A stretch of 39,303 nt of DNA from an uncultured Bacteroidales bacterium. GTDB taxonomy: Bacteria > Bacteroidota > Bacteroidia > Bacteroidales > P3. How positions within the stretch are numbered: the stretch's first letter is position 1; every line of letters starts with the position of its first letter. The DNA lies in assembly GCA_900318275.1 (NCBI GenBank), contig ONJY01000020.1, positions 1 through 39,303 of the forward strand. The letters run 5' to 3'. The position numbers and the translations under genes are program-made. Below, piece after piece: positions 8,307 to 16,188 of this stretch. The notes under the pieces are model-generated. The model worked only from the letters and a program-made list of their open reading frames with translations, was not told the DNA's origin and made no database searches.

Positions 8307-8875
8307 GATTGTGCAGTTTTACGGTAGACATAGCAACCCGCTTCCGAGGGATGATCGTAGACGAGCGCATCGGAGGGATCTTTTCTTATGGCCCACACTA
8401 TCATGATATCACCTGCGGCAGACACGATGAACACAATGCCCAACAGCAACCACAGAAAACTTCCAATACAGAAAGCCAAAATTGTGGGTACAATACCAAG
8501 CAGCAACAGAGGCATCAGCGCACCAATAACATACTGCCTTTTGGGCATAGGTACATCAATATGGCAGTACACTCCGCCCGGAAGAAAGCCGAAACTGAGG
8601 TGTCTGAAACTATTATGAGTGAGGATGAGCCAAGTGATGCCGTGTATCAACTCGTGTACAGCAATACCAAGCACCATAAGCAGAACAAACCAGAGTAACA
8701 TGCCGTTCCAAGAATCCAGTTCTCTGCTACCATGAATGGAGTAAAACGCAATACCGAGCACCGCACCAATTACGACAAACATGCCGATCGCCAGCAGGTT
8801 TGCAACAAGCATGCTTATTGTCTTCTTCTGCGGCTCGTAACCCTCCACTATTGGAAGCTCTTCGTGCTTCTTCAT
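8303..8875 (-). CDS. DUF3267-family membrane metalloprotease-like protein
   Basis: A 190-residue integral membrane protein with four predicted membrane segments. The second contains HELIHG (zincin motif HExxH, residues 74-78: AVHELIHGITW), and a conserved-looking GVYCHIDVPMPKRQYVIG follows (~101-118). This is the pattern of DUF3267 putative zinc peptidases. Substrate unknown. I chose the ATG at 8875. A GTG at 8884 in the same frame shares a base with the nadA stop and adds three residues, so it is a real alternative. The gene is tightly placed between nadA and the deacylase, which suggests one transcript, but no shared pathway is evident. Confidence 0.85.
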   Translation of the reverse strand: MKKHEELPIVEGYEPQKKTISMLVANLLAIGMFVVIGAVLGIAFYSIHGSRELDSWNGMLLWFVLLMVLGIAVHELIHGITWLILTHNSFRHLSFGFLPGGVYCHIDVPMPKRQYVIGALMPLLLLGIVPTILAFCIGSFLWLLLGIVFIVSAAGDIMIVWAIRKDPSDALVYDHPSEAGCYVYRKTAQS

Positions 8876-8883
8876 CGCCCGCA

Positions 8884-9831
8884 CTATTTTATGATGCCCA
8901 GCTGGCGGCTCATGTCAAGCATGCGGACGATGGGGCGCTTGGCGGCCTCGATCATCTCAGGGCTCATCAGTATCTCGGGCTGCTCGTCGCGCAGGCAGCG
9001 GTAGAGTTTTTCGAGGGTGTTGAGTTTCATATAGGCGCAGTCGTCGCAGGCGCAACTCTTGTTGTCGCGCAGGGTGATGAACTCCTTTTCGGGGTTTTCA
9101 CGCTTCATCTCGTAGAGGATGCCAGTTTCGGTGGCCACAATGAAACGTTTGGCCGGCGAGGTCTTGATGAAGTTGAGCATAGCCTTGGTGGAACCCACGA
9201 AGTCGGCCACCTTGAGTAGCGCGGGGTTGCATTCGGGGTGCGCTATGACGGGGGCATCGGGATTCTCGGACTTGAGCTGCAGCACCGACTCGGCCTGCAT
9301 GGCGTCGTGCACAATGCATACACCGTTCCACAACACCATCTTGCGGCCGGTGACTTGGTTGATATAGCCGCCGAGGTTACGGTCGGGGGCGAAGATAATC
9401 TTCTGGTCTTCCGGCAGCGAGCGCACCAGCTTCTCGGCATTGCCCGAAGTGCAGATGAGGTCGCTGAGGGCCTTGATTTCAGCCGAGCAGTTGACATAGG
9501 AGATGACCATGTGGTCGGGATGCTGGGCCTTGAAGGCTGCAAAATCGTCGGCCTTGCAGCTCTCGGCCAGCGAGCAAGAGGCTTCCATGTCGGGCAGCAG
9601 CACCTTGCGCTGGGGGTTGAGGATTTTGGCTGTCTCGGCCATGAAATGCACGCCGCAGAAAACTATGATGTCGGCCTCGGTGCGCTGGGCTTCCTGTGCC
9701 AAAGCAAGGCTGTCGCCAACAAAGTCGGACAGCTCCTGTATCTCATGGCGCTGATAGTAGTGGCCGAGGATGACGGCATTTTTTTCCTTCTTCAGCCTGA
9801 CTATTTCCTGCTTCAATTGCTCGTTGTTCAT
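8884..9831 (-). CDS. nadA: Quinolinate synthase A
   Basis: A 315-residue cytosolic iron-sulfur enzyme that condenses iminoaspartate with dihydroxyacetone phosphate to quinolinate in NAD synthesis. Family motifs are GHYYQRHEIQELSDFVGDS near the N-terminus and the [4Fe-4S] ligands, most likely Cys115 (YVNCSAEIK), Cys201 (AHPECNPALL) and one of Cys260/262/265 (CACDDC). The frame extends to an ATG at 9861, but a -7 box (TATCTTTG, minus strand, 9866-9859) overlaps that codon and would place the transcript start downstream of it, so I use ATG 9831. No nadB or nadC is next to it. It is the first gene of the leftward operon leaving the candidate origin. Confidence 0.96.
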   Translation of the reverse strand: MNNEQLKQEIVRLKKEKNAVILGHYYQRHEIQELSDFVGDSLALAQEAQRTEADIIVFCGVHFMAETAKILNPQRKVLLPDMEASCSLAESCKADDFAAFKAQHPDHMVISYVNCSAEIKALSDLICTSGNAEKLVRSLPEDQKIIFAPDRNLGGYINQVTGRKMVLWNGVCIVHDAMQAESVLQLKSENPDAPVIAHPECNPALLKVADFVGSTKAMLNFIKTSPAKRFIVATETGILYEMKRENPEKEFITLRDNKSCACDDCAYMKLNTLEKLYRCLRDEQPEILMSPEMIEAAKRPIVRMLDMSRQLGIIK

Positions 9832-9858
9832 GGTTTCTGATGTTGTGATTTGAAGATG

Positions 9859-9866
9859 CAAAGATA
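9859..9866 (-). promoter_or_regulatory. -7 promoter box for nadA
   Basis: Read on the minus strand this is TATCTTTG followed by CA, an exact match to the Bacteroidota TAnnTTTG box. It points into nadA with a leader of about 20 bases. I see no clean TTTG -33 partner. Confidence 0.65.
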
Positions 9867-9985
9867 CGAAAAAAAAGTGACACTGCTGCCAATATTGTCG
9901 TTAAACACTGTTTTTCTGACACTCATCTTTCTTTCTTACAACGTCTTATCCTATCAACAATGGCCTCTCCGCGCCTTCCCTATGA

Positions 9986-10058
9986 CATCCCTACGGCATT
10001 CCTATTACATCTGTACAATGCATGGCCGAACCAAGGCCGAGGAAGATCCGTAGGGGTG
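9986..10058. repeat. Imperfect inverted repeat beside the candidate origin
   Basis: CATCCCTACGG (9986-9996) pairs with CCGTAGGGGTG (10048-10058) over 11 positions with one G-T pair. The flanks GGCATTCC and GGAAGATCC extend it imperfectly. It sits in a GC-richer island (9961-10080) inside otherwise AT-rich DNA. It could be a hairpin, a remnant of a small mobile element or a structural element of the origin. Confidence 0.55.
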
Positions 10059-10455
10059 GCGAAGGGGCTTGCATTAAATCCAGTACCACAAAGGGGTTCA
10101 AGAAATACGTTTTCATAAGATATTGATTTACATTATAATTTTAAATAGAATGAAAGATATTTTTTTTTCTTTTTTATGTGTGTTAATTCTGTTGAAAAGT
10201 AGGCTAAGTGTCTTTTGTATGTAAATATCGAATAACACCAATTAACATGGCTTTCAACAGTGCAAGTATTTTATTCTGTGTGATGTCTTCGTTTTATCAA
10301 CATTGTGTTTATTTGTGAGTAAACAGGTTAATGTGAAAAAGCAGAAAAGCAAGTTAGAGATGGCTAATTTTGTTGATAGAGTTATTGAAAACATGCATTA
10401 TTTCAACAACGGTTCGGTTTTCAACATGTGGGTATGGATTGTTTAACATTAGTTT

Positions 10456-10470
10456 TGACAACGGTTGTCA
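10456..10470. repeat. 15-base palindrome
   Basis: TGACAACGGTTGTCA is a perfect 7-base inverted repeat around one central base, located between the last cluster of TWTCAACA boxes and rpiB. It has the shape of a dimeric protein-binding site; the protein is unknown. Confidence 0.5.
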
Positions 10471-10572
10471 GTAAGTGGTCGTCGATGCTGATAATCAAAG
10501 AGTAGAAAGGAGATGTAGAAAATGTGTTAATAATTTGGCTACGGTGAGAGTGAACGACTTATGATTTATTCG

Positions 10573-10580
10573 TAACTTTG
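10573..10580 (+). promoter_or_regulatory. -7 promoter box for rpiB
   Basis: TAACTTTG followed by CAG fits the TAnnTTTG box and lies 34 bases before the rpiB start. A TTTG at 10534 is too far away to be its -33 partner. Confidence 0.55.
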
Positions 10581-10614
10581 CAGCCAGAAACAGTTATCAA
10601 CAAACATCAAAGAG

Positions 10615-11058
10615 ATGAAAGAAATAATACCCATTGCCTGCGACCATGCCGGCTATGAATTGAAGCTGAAAGTCATAGAACATCTGAAAGAACGTGGCTT
10701 CGAAGTTAAGGATTTCGGCACCCATAGTTCCGAAAGTTGCGACTATCCCGACTATGCCCATCAGGTGGGCACGGCGTTGAACCGCGGAGAGTACAAGCGT
10801 GGCATAGTTATTTGCGGCAGCGGCAACGGTGTGCAGATGACAGTGAACAAGTATCCCAATGTACGTTGCGCCCTTTGCTGGACGCCCGAGATAGCGCACC
10901 TTGGGCGTCAACACAACGACTGCAACTGCATCTCAATGCCCGCACGTTTTATTAGTGAGGCGGCGGCAATGCAGATTGTCGACGAGTATCTCGACACCGA
11001 GTTCGAAGGCGGTCGCCATCAGCGCCGTGTGGAGAAGATAAGCCAGTTGCTTAAATGA
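10615..11058 (+). CDS. rpiB: Ribose-5-phosphate isomerase B
   Basis: A 147-residue RpiB/LacAB-family enzyme that interconverts ribose 5-phosphate and ribulose 5-phosphate in the pentose phosphate pathway. Typical motifs are PIACDHAGYELK at the N-terminus, DFGTHSSESCDYPDYA (~34-49) and the active-site loop VICGSGNGVQMTVNK (~64-78) with its catalytic Cys. The C-terminal GGRHQRRVEKI is also characteristic. It is cytosolic. It overlaps deoC by 4 bases (ATGA), which makes sense because deoC and rpiB both handle pentose phosphates from nucleoside breakdown. It is the first gene to the right of the candidate origin, and one TTATCAACA box (10594-10602) lies in its leader. Confidence 0.96.
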   Translation: MKEIIPIACDHAGYELKLKVIEHLKERGFEVKDFGTHSSESCDYPDYAHQVGTALNRGEYKRGIVICGSGNGVQMTVNKYPNVRCALCWTPEIAHLGRQHNDCNCISMPARFISEAAAMQIVDEYLDTEFEGGRHQRRVEKISQLLK

Positions 11059-11810
11059 TGGATCGCGAGTTGGCACGCAGGGTGTTCTCCTGCATCGACA
11101 ATACTACGCTGACGGGAACAGACACAGTGCAGTCGGTCACCGACTTCTGCTGCCGTACGCTCGACATGCGACTTGACGATGGCACGACGGTGGCCGCCGT
11201 GTGTGTTTACCCTCGTTTTGTCGCTGCCGCACGGCATGTCCTCGATGGCAGCAGTGTGAAGGTGGCCTCTGTGGCCGGGGCTTTTCCGCACGGGCAGCTG
11301 CCGCTGGGGCTCAAGGTCGAGGAGGTGAAGCAGGCTGTCGGCGACGGTGCCGACGAGGTGGACATCGTGATTAACCGCGGTCTGCTGCGGGCAGGCGATG
11401 AGAACGGCATGCGCGACGAGGTGGCGGCGATGAAGGAGGCTTGCCAGGGAAGAACGCTGAAGGTTATATTGGAGTGCTGCGAGCTGCCCTCCCCCACCCT
11501 GCTGCGCCGTGCTGCAGAGCTGGCCATCGACGGTGGAGCCGACTTCATAAAGACCTCCACCGGCAAAGGCAGTGGAGGAGCTACCCCCGAGGCGGCGCGA
11601 ACGATGCTCGAAGCAGTGTCAAATTACGTTAAAATTTGTAAAAAAACTGTCGGCTTCAAGGCCGCTGGAGGCATCCGTCAGCCCGAGGAGGCGTTGCTGT
11701 ATGCCGAAGAAGCAAAAAAAATTATGGGCGATAATTATGTTAATAATCAGACATTTAGAATAGGTGCCAGCAGCCTTACAGACAAGCTGTTTTCATTTTT
11801 AACATTATAA
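11055..11810 (+). CDS. deoC: Deoxyribose-phosphate aldolase
   Basis: A 251-residue class I aldolase that cleaves 2-deoxyribose 5-phosphate into glyceraldehyde 3-phosphate and acetaldehyde in deoxynucleoside catabolism. The Schiff-base lysine is Lys166 in GADFIKTSTGK, with the second active-site lysine Lys202 in VGFKAAGGIR. ASVAGAFPHGQ and DEVDIVINRG are family motifs. ATG 11055 overlaps the rpiB stop; a second ATG at 11058 would also serve. The last ~50 codons are AT-richer than the rest. It ends close to the promoter region of spt, and no clear terminator is visible between them. Confidence 0.95.
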   Translation: MMDRELARRVFSCIDNTTLTGTDTVQSVTDFCCRTLDMRLDDGTTVAAVCVYPRFVAAARHVLDGSSVKVASVAGAFPHGQLPLGLKVEEVKQAVGDGADEVDIVINRGLLRAGDENGMRDEVAAMKEACQGRTLKVILECCELPSPTLLRRAAELAIDGGADFIKTSTGKGSGGATPEAARTMLEAVSNYVKICKKTVGFKAAGGIRQPEEALLYAEEAKKIMGDNYVNNQTFRIGASSLTDKLFSFLTL

Positions 11811-11844
11811 TTTGCCACTATTTCGGAAAATTTTTGTTTCTTTG
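11811..11844 (+). promoter_or_regulatory. Possible promoter of spt
   Basis: TTTG (11811-11814), 22 bases, then TTTCTTTG (11837-11844) followed by CA. The -7 box has T where A is usual at its second position. It leaves a leader of about 20 bases to the chosen start at 11869. Confidence 0.45.
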
Positions 11845-11868
11845 CATCTTAAAATAAAATATAATTGT

Positions 11869-13059
11869 ATGAAGCCGCTCCAACAAAAGTTAGCTCAATA
11901 CACAGTTCCGCAGGAAGCTAAAGCCGCTGGAATTTATCCTTATTTCACCCCCATCTGCAGCGAGCAGAACACAGAAGTCTACGTTAATGGCTACGACCAT
12001 CCCATCTTGATGTTCGGCTCCAACAGCTACCTTGGCCTCACCAACGACCCTCGTTTGAAAGAAGCCGCCAAGCGCGCCATCGACAAGTACGGCACCGGCT
12101 GTGCAGGATCGCCCTTCCTCAACGGCACGTTGGACATACACATACAGCTGCAGGACGAGCTGGCCGAGTTCTTGGGCAAGGATGGCGTGATGCTCTTCTC
12201 GGCAGGATTTCTGGCCAACAGCGGCGTCATACCCGATGTGGTATCGCGTGGCGACTATCTTTTCTATGACGAGCGCGACCATGCCTCTATCATGGAAGGC
12301 AAACTGATAACCTATGCCACGACACAGAAGTACAAGCATAACGACATGGCCGACCTTGAGCGCGTCCTCTCCAAGGCCCCGCTGGAAGCCAGCAAGCTGG
12401 TGGTCACCGACGGTGTCTTCTCCATGGAAGGCGATGTGGCACATGTTGACAAGATGGTCGACATCTGCAACAAGTACAATGCCACTCTTATGGTCGACGA
12501 GGCTCACGGTCTGGGAGTCTTCGGACGCGAAGGCCGTGGCACCTGCGACCACTTCGGCAAACTCAAGGATGTCGAACTTGTCATGGGCACGTTCAGCAAG
12601 AGTTTGGCCTCGGTGGGTGGCTTCATAGCCGCCGACAAGGAGACTATCAACTGGATGAAACACTCGGTGCGCCCCTATATCTTCACCGCCTCGATCACAC
12701 CTGCCAGCACCGCCTCGGTGCTCGAAGCTCTGCACATCATGCGCAGCGAGCCCGAACGCAACGCCAAGTTGTGGGATAACCAACGCTATGCTTTCAAGGC
12801 CTTCAAGGACCTCGGCTTCGAGGTGGGCAACACACAGACACCTATCATACCGCTCTTTATACGTGACAACAACAAGACTTTCACCATCACGCACGACTTG
12901 CTGGTGAACGGAGTCTTTGTCACGCCGGTCATTGCTCCCGCAGTACCCAGCGACGAGACGCTCATACGTTTCGCCCTGATGGCCACGCACACCCACGAGC
13001 AGATAGACATCGGAGTGGAGAAGATATACAAGGCCTTCAAGAAACAGGAAGTTTTATGA
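11869..13059 (+). CDS. spt: Serine palmitoyltransferase
   Basis: A 396-residue PLP enzyme of the alpha-oxoamine synthase family. I start it at ATG 11869 (MKPLQQKLAQY); the frame is open to 11812, but the promoter lies there. The PLP lysine is Lys244 in GTFSKSLAS, with DEAHGLG at 210-216 and the cofactor-stacking histidine in RDHAS (~138). Family relatives are Kbl (2-amino-3-ketobutyrate ligase) and BioF. The N-terminal GIYPYF, MFGSNSYLGLT, GCAGSPFLNGT, KYKHNDMADLE and GVFSMEGD match what I remember of Bacteroides and Porphyromonas serine palmitoyltransferase better than Kbl. It would make 3-ketosphinganine from serine and palmitoyl-CoA, the first step of sphingolipid synthesis. It overlaps the GNAT-like gene by 4 bases, which supports a lipid role. 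Confidence 0.88.
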   Translation: MKPLQQKLAQYTVPQEAKAAGIYPYFTPICSEQNTEVYVNGYDHPILMFGSNSYLGLTNDPRLKEAAKRAIDKYGTGCAGSPFLNGTLDIHIQLQDELAEFLGKDGVMLFSAGFLANSGVIPDVVSRGDYLFYDERDHASIMEGKLITYATTQKYKHNDMADLERVLSKAPLEASKLVVTDGVFSMEGDVAHVDKMVDICNKYNATLMVDEAHGLGVFGREGRGTCDHFGKLKDVELVMGTFSKSLASVGGFIAADKETINWMKHSVRPYIFTASITPASTASVLEALHIMRSEPERNAKLWDNQRYAFKAFKDLGFEVGNTQTPIIPLFIRDNNKTFTITHDLLVNGVFVTPVIAPAVPSDETLIRFALMATHTHEQIDIGVEKIYKAFKKQEVL

Positions 13060-14171
13060 TAGAAATTAGTACTGTTACCTCTCGTCGCGAACTACGACGC
13101 TTTATTGCTTTCCCCAACAAGCTCTTCAAGGATGTGCCAAGTTATATTCCGGCACTGGACTTCGACGAGGTGAACCTGCTCACCGACAAGAACCCCTCGT
13201 TGGAGCATTGCAGCAGGGAACTCTATATCGCCTACAGAGACGGCAAGGTGGTGGGCCGCGTGGCAGCCATCATCAACCGTACCGTCAACGAGCACTGGAA
13301 CAAGAAGGCTGTGCGCTTCGGATGGTTCGACTTTATCGAGGACTACGAAGTTTTCACTGCCCTGCTCGACAAGGTGATAGAGTACGGTAGACGTAACGGT
13401 ATGAACGAGATAGAGGGTCCTTTCGGCTTCACGGACATGGACAAGGAATGCTGGGCCATAGACAACTTCGACGCCCGCCAGAACACGTCCACCCTCTACA
13501 ATCCCGAGTATTATGTTCGCTTCATTGAGCGTGCCGGCTACGAGATAAAATGCCGCTGGCAGCAGTACTCCATGCAGGCCAACCAGCCCGTGCCCGACAA
13601 GGTGGCGCGCCTCAACAAGCTCATCATGGATAAATACCACCTGAAGCTTGTCAAGGTGAAGCGCCGCAAAGAGCTGATACCATACGCATGGCAGTTCTTC
13701 CACGCCATCAACGACAGCTTCAAGGACCTCTACGATTTCGTGCCCATGACGGAGAAGGAAATCAAGGTCTATATTGACGAGTACTTCCCCTTTGTGAACA
13801 TGGATTTCGTGCAGTTTGTGGTGGACGAGAACGACAAGCTCGTGGGTTTCGGCCTCTCGATACCAGATCTCACCGGAGCTTACAAGAAGGCCAACGGCAA
13901 GTTGTTCCCCTTCGGCTGGTACCACATACTGCGTGCGCTGCATAAGTTCGACACCATTGACCTGCTGCTCAACGGCGTGTTGCCCGAGTGGCAGAAACGC
14001 GGTGTGCACAGCATCTACTACTGCGACATGAACGAGGCCGCCATAAAATATGGCGTGCATACGGCCTACACCAACCCACAGATCATCGGCAACGAGGCCG
14101 TGAAGATATGGGAGACGCAGTATAACACCAAGCCGCTGATGCAGCGCGCAGTGTTTGCCAAGAGTATTTAA
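13056..14171 (+). CDS. GNAT-fold acyltransferase-like protein, candidate ceramide synthase
   Basis: A 371-residue cytosolic-looking protein without a signal peptide. The N-terminal part (~1-130) contains a GNAT-like strand-helix (RELYIAYRDGKVVGRVAAIINR) and FGWFDFIEDYEVFTALLDKV. The C-terminal half (~220-365) contains QFVVDENDKLVGFGLSIPDL and a last acceptor region, KRGVHSIYYCDMNEAAIKYG. It resembles duplicated GNAT-like proteins often found beside spt in Bacteroidota. The start overlaps the spt stop by 4 bases, so the proteins are probably made together. From the known use of a GNAT-type N-acyltransferase as bacterial ceramide synthase, I infer it may acylate the sphinganine amine. That step is inference, not read directly from the active site. 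Confidence 0.8.
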   Translation: MIEISTVTSRRELRRFIAFPNKLFKDVPSYIPALDFDEVNLLTDKNPSLEHCSRELYIAYRDGKVVGRVAAIINRTVNEHWNKKAVRFGWFDFIEDYEVFTALLDKVIEYGRRNGMNEIEGPFGFTDMDKECWAIDNFDARQNTSTLYNPEYYVRFIERAGYEIKCRWQQYSMQANQPVPDKVARLNKLIMDKYHLKLVKVKRRKELIPYAWQFFHAINDSFKDLYDFVPMTEKEIKVYIDEYFPFVNMDFVQFVVDENDKLVGFGLSIPDLTGAYKKANGKLFPFGWYHILRALHKFDTIDLLLNGVLPEWQKRGVHSIYYCDMNEAAIKYGVHTAYTNPQIIGNEAVKIWETQYNTKPLMQRAVFAKSI

Positions 14172-14180
14172 CGTAATACT

Positions 14181-15362
14181 ATGAATAAGTTTGTTCATCT
14201 TCACATGGCAGCCTTGCTTGCCATGCTGTGCCTGTTTGCTGTGTCCTGCACCAAGGATGAGCCTAAAAACATGGAATGTGACATATTGAGTGCCTGGGTT
14301 GAGGATGCGCAGTACGAGCAGTACTTCTACCAGAAGGCAGATATGCGCTGTGACAACATAGCGTCGACCGAGACAGAGATTGTCTTTCTGGTGAAGTCGC
14401 TCAGCTCGTTGCCGCAGATACCCGTGCATTTCAGCATAACAGAGGGTGCCGCGATAAGCCCGGCCAATGGGTCGTTGCAGGATTTCACGGCCGGTCCTGT
14501 TACCTACACCGTGACATCGGAGGATGGCGAGTATCGTCGCCAGTACAAGGTGTCCTTCATGGAGCAGCGTATTATTGTCGACCAGACAACGCTTTACAGC
14601 TTTGAGCATGTGGTGGACAGTGTGAACAGCATGTATAACAACGCCACCTACAATGTGTTCTACGAGCTTGGTGCCAACGGTGCTAGAGACTATATTTGGG
14701 CGTCAGGCAACGCAGGTGTTGCCATAGTACACAGCGACTTCACGCCCGAGCAGTATCCCACCAGCTCGACAGCCAACGGCTATCAAGGCAAAGGTGTGTG
14801 TCTGAAAACCATAGATGCCGGTACTTTGGGTCGCAGGATGCACAAACCGATAGCTGCTGGCAACTTGTTCCTCGGCTCTTTTGATGCTGGTCAGGTCCTC
14901 TCCGATCCGCTGAAGTGTACGGTGTTCGGCATACCCGTGAACAGGGAACCCGTCAAGGTGACAGGCTATTATAAGTACCAGCCTGGCGCCGAGTTTACCG
15001 ATGCCAACATGGATATCGTGCCTGGCCGTACCGACGAAGCCAACATCTATGCTGTGTTCTTCCGCAACCAGAACAGCGCTGGGGAGCGCGTAAACCTCTA
15101 TGGTGACAGTGTGCTCACCAGTTCCTATGTCGTTACCAGGGCACAGGTGGCTTCGCTGCCTGCCACCAACGAGTGGACACGTTTCGAGATGACCTTCGAT
15201 GAAGGTACTGTCGACCCCGAGGTGCTGGCGGCATTCGGCTACAGCATGACACTCGTATTCTCGTCGAGCAAGGGTGGCGATAGCTTCGAGGGTGCCATAG
15301 GAAGCACACTCTATGTCGATGAAGTTGAGGTTACCTATGATTTAACTAAAGCTGCAAGATGA
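14181..15362 (+). CDS. PCMD-family lipoprotein
   Basis: A 393-residue lipoprotein. The signal peptide ends in the lipobox FAVSC with the lipidated Cys23. Residues ~30-125 form a beta-rich module (PVHFSITEGAAISPANGS, GPVTYTVTSEDGEYRRQYKV) like the Ig-like modules of Bacteroidota surface lipoproteins. From ~140 on, WASGNAGVAI, GYQGKGVCLKTIDAG, PIAAGNLFLGSFDAG and LYVDEVEVTYD match the PCMD (putative carbohydrate metabolism domain) family. It is probably on the outer membrane. It starts 9 bases after the acyltransferase gene and overlaps the outer-membrane barrel gene by 4 bases, so all four genes from spt could be one transcript. The role in carbohydrate or lipid handling is unproven. Confidence 0.85.
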   Translation: MNKFVHLHMAALLAMLCLFAVSCTKDEPKNMECDILSAWVEDAQYEQYFYQKADMRCDNIASTETEIVFLVKSLSSLPQIPVHFSITEGAAISPANGSLQDFTAGPVTYTVTSEDGEYRRQYKVSFMEQRIIVDQTTLYSFEHVVDSVNSMYNNATYNVFYELGANGARDYIWASGNAGVAIVHSDFTPEQYPTSSTANGYQGKGVCLKTIDAGTLGRRMHKPIAAGNLFLGSFDAGQVLSDPLKCTVFGIPVNREPVKVTGYYKYQPGAEFTDANMDIVPGRTDEANIYAVFFRNQNSAGERVNLYGDSVLTSSYVVTRAQVASLPATNEWTRFEMTFDEGTVDPEVLAAFGYSMTLVFSSSKGGDSFEGAIGSTLYVDEVEVTYDLTKAAR

Positions 15363-16120
15363 TGAAAAAGATTGCTTTAAACATATTGGTTCTCGTCATG
15401 ATGATGCCGTCGGTACGTGCGATGGCGGAGGGTTTTGGTGTCGACATGTCGCTTAAAACCCGCGCGGGCTACAGTATCGGTGCTTCCTCCCCCTATGGCA
15501 TGCCTGCAGCCATCGTTGGCATCGAAGCATTCCGCATGACTCCGTCGTTCCGTGTGGGTGTCGACGTTGCCAAGCCGGTGGACACACAATGGGCTGTATC
15601 TATGGGTTTTTTTGTTGAAAATAAGACCATGGATGTTTCCGTGAGGACCAAGGGCTACCATATGGAGATGCGGCGTGGGGCGGAAGGATTGGAAGGCGTC
15701 TTTACAGGCCATGTCAGCCAGCAGATATCCATGTTGGTGCTTACGCTGCCGGTGTGCGCCACCTTCTCCGTGAGTACCGAGGTGAACCTCCGTGCCGGCG
15801 TCTACGGGTCGCTGCTTATGAACGGAAAGTTCTCCGGCACAGCCTCTGACGGATACATACGCCGCGGCGGTCCGACAGGCCCCAAGATAATCATCGGAGA
15901 CACCCCTGAGACTCAGGCCACCTACGACTTCTCCGACGACATGCGCAAACTGCAGGCCGGCGCTACCGTTGGCGTCGACTGGATGCCATGGTCACGTCTT
16001 GGTTTCTCGCTCGACCTCACCGTCGGCTTTACCGGCATCTTTAAGTCAGACTTTAAGACCGTGGAGCAGGCCCTCTATCCGATATACGGCACTATAGGGG
16101 TGTTCTACAAAATACTATAG
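15359..16120 (+). CDS. Outer-membrane beta-barrel protein
   Basis: A 253-residue exported protein. It has a signal peptide (KKIALNILVLVMMMPSVRAMA), then alternating hydrophobic and polar strands typical of an 8- to 10-strand barrel (for example MLVLTLPVCATFSV, VNLRAGVYGSLLMNGKF, GFSLDLTVGFTGIF) and an aromatic C-terminal strand ending YGTIGVFYKIL. This resembles the PorT/OmpW-like barrel families of Bacteroidota. It overlaps the PCMD lipoprotein gene by 4 bases, and a lipoprotein plus barrel pair suggests one envelope unit. There are two possible ATGs, 15359 and 15362; the second overlaps the upstream stop less and gives MKKIAL. No substrate is evident. Confidence 0.8.
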   Translation: MMKKIALNILVLVMMMPSVRAMAEGFGVDMSLKTRAGYSIGASSPYGMPAAIVGIEAFRMTPSFRVGVDVAKPVDTQWAVSMGFFVENKTMDVSVRTKGYHMEMRRGAEGLEGVFTGHVSQQISMLVLTLPVCATFSVSTEVNLRAGVYGSLLMNGKFSGTASDGYIRRGGPTGPKIIIGDTPETQATYDFSDDMRKLQAGATVGVDWMPWSRLGFSLDLTVGFTGIFKSDFKTVEQALYPIYGTIGVFYKIL

Positions 16121-16146
16121 AAATAAATAGGTTTCCTGCCACGGGT

Positions 16147-16188
16147 GCCAAATCCACAGTGTAATGGGTTTGGCGTAGGTCGTTTTTT
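16147..16188 (+). terminator. Probable terminator after the barrel gene
   Basis: GCCAAATCC (16147-16155) pairs with GGGTTTGGC (16166-16174) around a 10-base loop, with one T-G pair, and a T run follows at 16183-16188. The 8-base gap before the T run makes it less than ideal. The right arm overlaps the possible -33 box of the first sigma gene. Confidence 0.55.

Larger units (their letters stand above)
9945..10605. other. Candidate chromosomal replication origin (oriC)
   Basis: This ~780-base gene-free stretch (9832-10614) lies between divergent nadA and rpiB. It contains eight copies of the core TWTCAACA: 9951-9959 (+), 10190-10198 (-), 10251-10259 (+), 10294-10302 (+), 10371-10379 (-), 10400-10408 (+), 10418-10426 (+) and 10594-10602 (+). 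TTATCAACA differs from the classical DnaA box TTATCCACA by one base. An A/T-only or nearly A/T-only stretch (10131-10185, including an uninterrupted T run) could be the unwinding element. By chance well under one such core would be expected in this length. A perfect parS lies 2 kb to the left. No dnaA is nearby, which is not unusual in this phylum. No coding region is supported here. Confidence 0.65.

Noticed and set aside
9832-9861. Longer nadA start at 9861
   Set aside because: The -7 promoter box overlaps that codon; transcription would begin downstream of it.
11890-12996. Minus-strand open frame antisense to spt
   Set aside because: spt is supported by catalytic motifs; the antisense frame shows none.
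11869-13059. Kbl (glycine C-acetyltransferase) instead of serine palmitoyltransferase
   Set aside because: Same enzyme family, but the sequence details and the GNAT-like neighbour fit spt better; there is no tdh gene beside it.
13092-14609. Long minus-strand open frame (505 codons) across the GNAT-like gene
   Set aside because: It is antisense to two well-supported genes and has the composition of a shadow frame.
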